From JADFXI01 sp050011415 (GTDB lineage: Bacteria; Nitrospirota; Thermodesulfovibrionia; Thermodesulfovibrionales; Dissulfurispiraceae): 11,256 nucleotides of DNA. Positions 1 to 5,292 of this stretch are shown here, piece after piece. Each line of letters begins with the position of its first letter. Position 1 is the first letter of the stretch. The stretch lies in contig JBEKJD010000082.1 of NCBI GenBank assembly GCA_050011415.1, forward strand, positions 1 to 11,256, read 5' to 3'. Under the pieces are notes generated by a model that was not told the DNA's origin, ran no database searches, and was given only the letters and a program-made list of their open reading frames with translations. A program made the position numbers and the translations under genes.

Positions 1-2
1 GG

Positions 3-443
3 CCAAGGGAAATTATTAATGCAATGACCAGCATTCAGAGCCAGTCCACATCAAATCCGTCCTCTATATCACAGAAGGCTGCTGTAGCGGCTTTGACAGG
101 GCCACAGGAATTCGTATCTGTCATGCATACAGAATTCGACAGGAGGAGAAAAGTCCTTGTCGGGGGGCTTAATGCCATTGACGGTATCTCCTGCACTAAT
201 CCCACCGGCGCTTTTTATGCGTTTCCGAACGTTTCAAAGTTATTCGGGAAGAGCGTGGGCGCCAGACGGATAAATTCATCATTGGATGTGGCGACTTACC
301 TGCTGGAAGAGGCGAACATCGCCCTTGTTCATGGCGGGGCATTTGGTGATGACAAGTATATCCGGATATCATATGCGACTTCAATGGATACCATAAGAAA
401 GGGACTTGAGCGCATAGGGGATGCTTTGTCGAGGGTGAAGTAG
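3..443 (+). CDS. Aspartate aminotransferase, C-terminal part (5' end outside window)
   Basis: This is the C-terminal part (about 146 codons) of a fold-type I, PLP-dependent aminotransferase, most like class I aspartate aminotransferase, which exchanges the amino group between aspartate and 2-oxoglutarate in the cytoplasm. The reading frame is open from base 3, so the gene starts upstream; the Met at base 24 is internal. Family-typical blocks are visible: SQSTSNPSSISQKAAVAAL near the start, PTGAFYAFPNV in the middle and YIRISYATS near the end, whose Arg corresponds to the conserved residue that binds the substrate alpha-carboxylate. The PLP-binding Lys lies upstream of the window and cannot be checked. 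The stop is 4-7 bp before era, so the two are probably co-transcribed. Substrate specificity (aspartate, prephenate or another amino acid) cannot be settled from this part alone. Confidence 0.9.
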   Translation, partial: PREIINAMTSIQSQSTSNPSSISQKAAVAALTGPQEFVSVMHTEFDRRRKVLVGGLNAIDGISCTNPTGAFYAFPNVSKLFGKSVGARRINSSLDVATYLLEEANIALVHGGAFGDDKYIRISYATSMDTIRKGLERIGDALSRVK

Positions 444-450
444 CAAGGTG

Positions 451-1335
451 ATGGAAAAGTTTCGTTCAGGATATGTCTCCTTGACCGGGAGGCCGAACGT
501 CGGCAAATCCACGCTGCTCAATACCATTCTTGGAACAAAAATTTCTATTGTAACTCCTAAACCCCAGACTACGCGGAACCGGATTTTAGGCATAAAGACG
601 CTGCCTGATGCACAGATAATTTTTATCGATACCCCCGGCATTCACAGGCCAAAGCACAAGCTCGGAGAGATTATTGTCAGGCAGGCGCGTGAGGCTGCTG
701 CTGAAGTCGATCTTATCGTGTTCATGACAGAACCTGAACTGCCCGGCCCGGGCGATAAGCATATAATAAAGATGCTGCAAGACCTGCGTAAGCCGGTTTT
801 CCTGGTAATCAACAAGATAGATGAGAGAAAGAAGCCGCAGATACTCCCTGTTATCGAGGCCTACAGCAGCCTTTATCCCTTTAAGGAAATAATCCCTGTC
901 TCAGCGCTCAAGGGTGACGGTGTCGATCTTCTTATTAACAATGTCGTGCAGTATCTCCCCGAGGGACCCAAATACTACCCCGAGGATCTTGTTACTGATC
1001 AGATAGAGCGGTTTATGGTTGCTGAGGCAGTCAGGGAAAAGGCCATGCAGCAGACCGAAGAAGAGATACCACATTCTGTAGCTGCAGAAGTCATTCAATG
1101 GTCCGAGCGCAAAGACGGAGTAGTTTTTATCACAGTAAATATTTATGTTGAAAGAAAGGGTCAAAAGGGTATAATAATAGGGAAAGACGGCGCCAGATTA
1201 AAAGCTATAGGAACCGCTGCGCGTATCGAAATAGAGCAGCTTTTGGGAACAAAAATTTTTCTGGAATTATGGGTCAAGGTCAGAAAAGATTGGCGCAGTA
1301 ATAACCGGATATTAAGTGAATTGGGGTTCAAATAA
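451..1335 (+). CDS. era: GTPase Era
   Basis: Era is an essential GTPase that binds the 3' end of 16S rRNA and helps mature the 30S ribosomal subunit. Its 294 residues are the usual length. The GTPase domain shows G1 GRPNVGKS (residues 13-20), the G2 region PQTTR (38-42), G3 DTPG (60-63), G4 NKID (121-124) and G5 SA (151-152). A C-terminal KH RNA-binding domain carries GIIIGKDG (240-247). The ATG at 451 gives the family-typical start MEKFRSGYV; an in-frame GTG at 448 immediately precedes it and could be used instead. No ideal ribosome-binding site is present: AAGG at 445-448 is too close, and GAGGG at 431-435 is rather far. The stop codon overlaps the next start by one base (TAATG), which points to translational coupling. 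Confidence 0.97.
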   Translation: MEKFRSGYVSLTGRPNVGKSTLLNTILGTKISIVTPKPQTTRNRILGIKTLPDAQIIFIDTPGIHRPKHKLGEIIVRQAREAAAEVDLIVFMTEPELPGPGDKHIIKMLQDLRKPVFLVINKIDERKKPQILPVIEAYSSLYPFKEIIPVSALKGDGVDLLINNVVQYLPEGPKYYPEDLVTDQIERFMVAEAVREKAMQQTEEEIPHSVAAEVIQWSERKDGVVFITVNIYVERKGQKGIIIGKDGARLKAIGTAARIEIEQLLGTKIFLELWVKVRKDWRSNNRILSELGFK

Positions 1336-1787
1336 TGTTTATTCAGATGAAGGTTGAGGGGCTCCTTTTCGATCCGCGGAGCGGCATGTATATTCTGCTT
1401 CTCCAGCAAGTGGACGGCAATGAGACTCTCCCGATCTGGATTGGAAAGCCTGAAGCCGATGCAATAGCCCTTGCGCTGGGTAAAGTTGTGACCCCCAGGC
1501 CGCTGACCCATGATCTGATAAAAAATGTTTTTGACGGGCTGAATGCCAAGGTAACAAGAATTGTTATTACTGAAATCGTCGATAACACATATTATGCCCT
1601 GATCCATGCAGATAACGGCAAGAAAGAGGTAACAGTCGACGCTCGGCCTTCTGATGCGGTTGCTGTGGCGCTCAGAGTGCAAGCCCCAATTTTTGTTGAA
1701 GAGCGTGTGCTTGAGGTGCGAAGGGCCGATGAACTGGAGGAATGGTTGAAAAACTTGCGACCGGAAGACTTCGGCAATATCATGTAA
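1335..1787 (+). CDS. Bifunctional nuclease family protein (BFN/DUF151)
   Basis: This 150-residue protein belongs to the BFN (DUF151) family, small beta-rich proteins related to plant bifunctional DNase/RNase. Their role in bacteria is poorly defined. The conserved blocks are present: LPIWIGKPEADAIA (residues 32-45), RPLTHDL (55-61) and DARPSDAVAVALR (102-114), followed by a short C-terminal helix. The start ATG shares a base with the era stop, with GGGG about 8 bases upstream as a weak ribosome-binding site. There is no signal peptide or membrane segment, so it should be cytoplasmic. Sitting between era and recO suggests a housekeeping nucleic-acid role, but that is inference. Family assignment is firm; activity is not. 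Confidence 0.9.
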   Translation: MFIQMKVEGLLFDPRSGMYILLLQQVDGNETLPIWIGKPEADAIALALGKVVTPRPLTHDLIKNVFDGLNAKVTRIVITEIVDNTYYALIHADNGKKEVTVDARPSDAVAVALRVQAPIFVEERVLEVRRADELEEWLKNLRPEDFGNIM

Positions 1788-1788
1788 T

Positions 1789-1857
1789 ACAGGTCACAGG
1801 TAATAGGAAACAAATTATGATTCATAACCTATTACCCATAACCCATAACCTATAATC
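1789..1857. repeat. Inverted array of 7-bp repeats between the BFN gene and recO
   Basis: Nearly the whole gap is built of heptamers. On the right, five sit head to tail at 1823-1857: CATAACC, TATTACC, CATAACC, CATAACC, TATAATC. On the left, 1792-1812 reads GGTCACA, GGTAATA, GGAAACA, which is the same repeat family on the opposite strand (GGTAATA is the reverse complement of TATTACC). The arms give a perfect 9-bp inverted repeat, GGTAATAGG at 1799-1807 with CCTATTACC at 1828-1836. A second perfect inverted repeat, TTATGA-T-TCATAA (1815-1827), lies at the centre. The array ends two bases before the recO start and occupies the place of its ribosome-binding site. Confidence 0.75.
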
Positions 1858-1859
1858 TG

Positions 1860-2603
1860 ATGTTAAAGCGGACTCATGGCATTGTTCTCAAAAGTGCTGT
1901 TTTCGGAGAAGCAGACCTTATCGTTACATACCTTACGCCCCATTACGGATTGTTTAATGCCTTTGCAAAGAGCCCGCGAAAAATCAAGAGCAGATTCGGC
2001 AGCAGCCTTGAGCCGCTTACGTATGCGAGGATTTCTTTTTTCGGCAAGGAAGAAGCCGCTCTCCCGCGGCTGACCCAGTCTGATATCATCAAGCCCTTTC
2101 ATGCGCTCCGCAATGATTTTAAACGTCTTCTTCAGGTATCCGAGATACTGGAACTTTGTCTCAACTTCCTCCCTAAAAGAGAGCCTGCCCCTGACATTTT
2201 CAAGCTGCTCCTGCAGATGATGACAGCGCTGGAATCCAACGCCGACAATAAATTGTTTTATCTTTTTTATAAAATGAGGTTCCTGAAGACCGCGGGCTAC
2301 CTGCCGGGGCTATCCGTATGCGGCAAATGCGGGGCCTGCGCACAGTCTGAATATCATCATTTCTATATCGCTCAGGGGTCGGTCATTTGCAGCCGGTGTT
2401 ATATAGGCCAGGGGGCCTCGATGCGCCTCTCGCGCAGTGCCCTGAGATTTCACGAAAGCCTCCTTAAGTGGGACCCATCAGCCATTTGCAGGGTCAACGC
2501 CCCGGGACATCTTGTGGAAGAACTCTCTGATATCATCGATGCCCACATCCGTTATGTGCTCGGCCCTTCAAGGTTTGCCGGCAAAACACCGGCGCGGCAA
2601 TAG
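1860..2603 (+). CDS. recO: DNA repair protein RecO
   Basis: RecO works with RecR, and in many bacteria RecF, to load RecA onto SSB-coated single-stranded DNA during gap repair and recombination. The 247-residue protein has the family start, THGIVLKSAVFGEADLIVTYLT (N-terminal OB fold), a helical middle and a C-terminal zinc-binding site formed by CGKC (Cys154, Cys157) and CSRC (Cys177, Cys180); a further Cys lies at 160. The ATG is the first in-frame start and fits the family. It lacks a Shine-Dalgarno sequence because the heptamer array runs up to it. A TATAAT at 1851-1856 lies just upstream, so either translation is re-initiated from the upstream gene or transcription starts almost at the ATG. 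The 3' end converges on glgC with 37 bp between them and no clear terminator. Confidence 0.95.
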   Translation: MLKRTHGIVLKSAVFGEADLIVTYLTPHYGLFNAFAKSPRKIKSRFGSSLEPLTYARISFFGKEEAALPRLTQSDIIKPFHALRNDFKRLLQVSEILELCLNFLPKREPAPDIFKLLLQMMTALESNADNKLFYLFYKMRFLKTAGYLPGLSVCGKCGACAQSEYHHFYIAQGSVICSRCYIGQGASMRLSRSALRFHESLLKWDPSAICRVNAPGHLVEELSDIIDAHIRYVLGPSRFAGKTPARQ

Positions 2604-2640
2604 AAATAAAAGAACTACCATAGTCGCTTGCGGGCCGGGG

Positions 2641-3858
2641 TCAAATGCCAAGCCTGCCGCCTCTCGGTAATATTGCTATTCCGGAGGCTTGATCAATATG
2701 ACAGCGAAAGCGGTCTTTATCAGAATCGAACCCAATTTGCTCGCGGTCGCTGATTACGTTTAATTTATCCACTATTACCCTGCGGAGCCGGCACCCTTTG
2801 TTGATGGTCACCTGATCCATTATGATGCACTCCTCTATTGATGCGTCATCCCCGATAGTCACACCGCAGTGGATAATGGAATTTCGTATCTTAGCATTCT
2901 TGATGATAGACCCTTCGGCAATGAGGCTGTTCTTTATTTGAGCGTCAAATATCTTGGTCGAAGGTCCTTCATATGCGGAGGGATGGATGGGCCATTTAGT
3001 GTTATGAGTGTCAAAGGACGGCGTATCGCTGATCAAATCCATGTGGGCGTCGAAATAGGAGGCTATAGACCCCACATCCCGCCAGTAGCCTTTTTCCTCG
3101 TACAGCTTCGTGCCGGGAATTACATTGGTTGCGAAGTCATAAGCAAAAACTTTTCCCGTACCGATCAGATTGGGGATGATATGGGCACCAAAATCATGCT
3201 CTTTTTTTTGCACGGCTTTCATAAGTGCATCGGCAAGCACATCAGTCCTGAATATGTAATTGCCCATGGATACGAAGGCCCGCAAAGGATCGCCAGGCAT
3301 CGGCGCCGGATTTTCAGGCTTCTCCTGGAATCCGGTAATGCGTTTTTCACTGTCAGTCATGATGACTCCGAAGACTGACGCCTGTTCGAGCGGCACCTGA
3401 CGGGCAGCGACTGTAACATAGGCGTCGTTGTTAAGGTGGAAGTCGATCATCTGCCTTATGTCCATCCTGTAAACGTGATCGGCGCCGAAAATAATCACAT
3501 GATCGGCATTATGGTCTTTTACAAGATTAATGTTTTGGTAAACTGCATCGGAGGTGCCCTGGAACCACTCGGGTCCCTTACTCATCTGGGCTGGAACGAC
3601 TGCTATAAAATGGTCATTTACAACAGAGGAGAAGCTCCAGTTTTTCCTGACATGCTCGATGAGGGATTGGGATTTGTATTGTACGAGGAGATAGATTGAA
3701 TAGATATGAGAGTTAATCAAATTGCTGAGCACGAAGTCGACAATACGGTATCTGCCTCCGAACGGGACCGCAGGCTTCGAGCGAAAGACGGTCAGCGGGA
3801 AAAGCCGCTCGCCTTTCCCGCCGGCGAGAATTAAAGCAAGTACCTTTGGATGCGCCAT
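2641..3858 (-). CDS. glgC: Glucose-1-phosphate adenylyltransferase (ADP-glucose pyrophosphorylase)
   Basis: GlgC makes ADP-glucose from ATP and glucose-1-phosphate, the committed and allosterically controlled step of bacterial glycogen synthesis. The 405-residue protein has the family layout. The N-terminal nucleotidyltransferase domain shows LAGGKGERLFPLT (11-23), RYRIVDFVLSN (37-47), GTSDAVYQN (101-109), GADHVYRMD (125-133), FQEKP (177-181) and YWRDVGS (258-264). A C-terminal left-handed beta-helix follows, seen as repeated I-x-x-S/A-I hexapeptides at roughly 305-375. On the - strand an AAGGGGGAAG ribosome-binding site precedes the ATG by a few bases, and a sigma70-type promoter lies further upstream. 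No other glg gene is in the window. It is transcribed away from the muramic-acid operon, with a shared regulatory region. Confidence 0.96.
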   Translation of the reverse strand: MAHPKVLALILAGGKGERLFPLTVFRSKPAVPFGGRYRIVDFVLSNLINSHIYSIYLLVQYKSQSLIEHVRKNWSFSSVVNDHFIAVVPAQMSKGPEWFQGTSDAVYQNINLVKDHNADHVIIFGADHVYRMDIRQMIDFHLNNDAYVTVAARQVPLEQASVFGVIMTDSEKRITGFQEKPENPAPMPGDPLRAFVSMGNYIFRTDVLADALMKAVQKKEHDFGAHIIPNLIGTGKVFAYDFATNVIPGTKLYEEKGYWRDVGSIASYFDAHMDLISDTPSFDTHNTKWPIHPSAYEGPSTKIFDAQIKNSLIAEGSIIKNAKIRNSIIHCGVTIGDDASIEECIIMDQVTINKGCRLRRVIVDKLNVISDREQIGFDSDKDRFRCHIDQASGIAILPRGGRLGI

Positions 3859-3930
3859 TCAACTTCCCCCTTTCCCATGCTGATAAATCTCCTTCCGTAT
3901 TCCCTCGTTTGCAGTCAGATTCTAATTTAA

Positions 3931-3958
3931 AGTGTAGCACCATGGCGCCGGAAGTCAA
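3931..3958 (-). promoter_or_regulatory. Predicted sigma70-type promoter of glgC
   Basis: Read on the - strand, TTGACT (3958-3953) and TACACT (3936-3931) are separated by 16 bases, close to the housekeeping consensus. Transcription would start near 3924, giving a leader of about 65 bases before the glgC ATG. A TGTCA-N6-TGACA palindrome lies upstream, centred about 58 bases before this start. Confidence 0.55.
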
Positions 3959-3974
3959 CATTTGCACAAAATGA

Positions 3975-3990
3975 TGTCACAGGCTTGACA
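3975..3990. promoter_or_regulatory. Candidate CRP/FNR-family operator 1 (TGTCA-N6-TGACA)
   Basis: This is a perfect 16-bp palindrome, TGTCA-CAGGCT-TGACA, which extends to 7-bp arms GATGTCA/TGACATC at 3973-3992. Its size and the N6 spacer match the site architecture of the CRP/FNR/CooA family. A further inverted copy of the outer half-site (ACATCATTT, 4002-4010, pairing with AAATGATGT at 3969-3977) overlaps it. The position near -58 relative to the predicted glgC start is close to where class I activators of this family bind. The regulator is unknown. Confidence 0.4.
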
Positions 3991-4015
3991 TCTCCACATT
4001 AACATCATTTCCTTC

Positions 4016-4031
4016 TGTGTGGAATGACACA
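4016..4031. promoter_or_regulatory. Candidate CRP/FNR-family operator 2 (TGTGT-N6-ACACA)
   Basis: A second 16-bp palindrome, TGTGT-GGAATG-ACACA, has the same N6 spacing as the site at 3975-3990 and is close to the CRP consensus TGTGA-N6-TCACA. The arms extend to CTGTGT/ACACAG at 4015-4032. Centre-to-centre distance to the first site is 41 bp, near four helical turns, so two dimers would bind the same face of the DNA. Confidence 0.35.
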
Positions 4032-4068
4032 GGACCGGCGGGTACTTGCGCGACAGGCATTATTCCGA

Positions 4069-4097
4069 TTATCATTATGAATTGAAGAGCTTATACT
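4069..4097 (+). promoter_or_regulatory. Weak candidate promoter of the muramic-acid operon
   Basis: TTATCA (4069-4074) and TATACT (4092-4097) are 17 bases apart. The -10 is good and the -35 matches 4 of 6 bases. The predicted start, about 4104, would fall inside the GAGGAG ribosome-binding site at 4101-4106, which argues for caution. A TTGACA at 3985-3990 has no convincing -10 at the right distance. Confidence 0.3.
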
Positions 4098-4116
4098 TTT
4101 GAGGAGAATACTTGTT

Positions 4117-5292
4117 ATGCCGGTGCTTACCGGTCTTGACAGCTTTGAAAAGAGGTGGCCGAAAGGGTTAAGAGGAGCGAGGGCAGGGCTCCTCGTGCAC
4201 CCTGCTTCAGTGAACAGGAAGCTGGAGCATGCCGCAGACCTCTTCCTGCGATCACGCAACCTCACGCTGAAGGTCCTTTTCGGCCCGCAGCACGGTATCC
4301 GTGGTGAGACGCAGGACAATATGGTCGAATGGGAAGGCTTCATGGACGGGCTTACAGGATTGCCCGTATTCAGTCTCTACGGCCGCACCAGGAAGCCTGG
4401 GCCTGCGATGCTGAAAGACATCGACGTAATGGTTATCGATTTGCAGGATATCGGTTCGCGCTACTATACGTTTGTCTGGACCATGGAACTCTGTATGCAG
4501 TCCTGTCTTGAGAACGGCAAACCGGTAGTGGTTCTCGACAGGCCCAATCCTATCGGCGGCGCTCTTGTGGAGGGTCCGGTACTCGATGAGCAATGTGCAT
4601 CATTTGTCGGACAACGGCCGCTTCCTGTGCGTCACGGTATGAGCGTGGGGGAAATCGCATCATATCTGAAACAATCATTTTATCCAGGTCTTGAATTGCA
4701 CGTTATTCCCATGCGGGGCTGGCAGAGAATAATGTGGTTTGACAATACGAAATTGCCGTGGGTTTTGCCTTCACCGAACATGCCTTCAACAGATACCTCA
4801 ACCGTGTATCCCGGAATGTGCCTTTTGGAAGGGACCATGGTCAGTGAAGGACGCGGCACCACTCGTCCCTTCGAGATTTTCGGCGCTCCCTATATAAATC
4901 CCGACAGACTTGTAAAAAAGCTCAATACATTTAAACTGCCCGGAGCAGTTTTCAGGCCCATGTACTTTCAGCCTGTTTTTCAAAAGCATGCAGGCGCACT
5001 TTGCGGAGGGGCGCAGATCCATATTACCGCCAGGGAGCGGTTCAGGCCTTTTAAGACAGGAGTTGCCGTCATTATGTCTATACTCGATCTTTACCCGAAA
5101 GATTTTCTGTGGAAGCAGCCTCCTTATGAGTATGAGACGGAGAAAATGCCCATCGATATCCTGGCAGGAACGGAAAGGCTCAGAAAGGAGATAGAAAAAG
5201 GAGAGCGACTCGACCGGATGGAAGCATGGTGGAGAGAACAGTGCCACAGCTTCCAGATGAATGTTAGAAGAAGATTCTTGCTTTATGCGTAA
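4117..5292 (+). CDS. NamZ-like exo-beta-N-acetylmuramidase (DUF1343)
   Basis: This 391-residue protein belongs to DUF1343, whose characterised members (NamZ, glycosidase family GH171) cleave N-acetylmuramic acid from the non-reducing end of peptidoglycan fragments. Family blocks are FGPQHGIRGE (residues 55-64), DLQDIGSRYYT (108-118), DRPNPIGG (141-148), SPNMPS (219-224) and EGTMVSEGRGTTRPFE (238-253). The first block reads PQHG where I recall PEHG as common in the family. ATG 4117 is preferred because GAGGAG (4101-4106) lies 10 bases upstream; a TTG at 4099 would add six residues and put the ribosome-binding site inside the gene. An in-frame stop at 4078 excludes a longer N-terminus. No signal peptide is visible, so the enzyme should be cytoplasmic, unlike secreted NamZ. 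It overlaps the next gene by 8 bases, which ties it to MurNAc salvage. The family call is firm; the exact substrate is inferred. Confidence 0.88.
   Translation: MPVLTGLDSFEKRWPKGLRGARAGLLVHPASVNRKLEHAADLFLRSRNLTLKVLFGPQHGIRGETQDNMVEWEGFMDGLTGLPVFSLYGRTRKPGPAMLKDIDVMVIDLQDIGSRYYTFVWTMELCMQSCLENGKPVVVLDRPNPIGGALVEGPVLDEQCASFVGQRPLPVRHGMSVGEIASYLKQSFYPGLELHVIPMRGWQRIMWFDNTKLPWVLPSPNMPSTDTSTVYPGMCLLEGTMVSEGRGTTRPFEIFGAPYINPDRLVKKLNTFKLPGAVFRPMYFQPVFQKHAGALCGGAQIHITARERFRPFKTGVAVIMSILDLYPKDFLWKQPPYEYETEKMPIDILAGTERLRKEIEKGERLDRMEAWWREQCHSFQMNVRRRFLLYA

Noticed and set aside
1161..1682. Open frame of 173 codons on the - strand across era and the BFN gene
   Set aside because: It lies wholly opposite two strongly conserved genes, has no ribosome-binding site and resembles no family.
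1823..1857. Heptamer run as a CRISPR or origin iteron array
   Set aside because: The units are far too short and contiguous for CRISPR, and no replication gene is near; kept only as a simple repeat array.
2869..3378. Open frame of 169 codons on the + strand inside glgC
   Set aside because: It is antisense to the conserved glgC catalytic and beta-helix regions; no domain is recognisable.
3985..3990. TTGACA as the -35 box of the muramic-acid operon
   Set aside because: No acceptable -10 lies 16-18 bases downstream; the hexamer is explained as one arm of the TGTCA/TGACA palindrome.
5261..5284. Upstream ATG for the fusion gene
   Set aside because: It is possible but has no ribosome-binding site. 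ATG 5285 has AGAAGAAG upstream and begins directly before the conserved nucleotide-binding strand.
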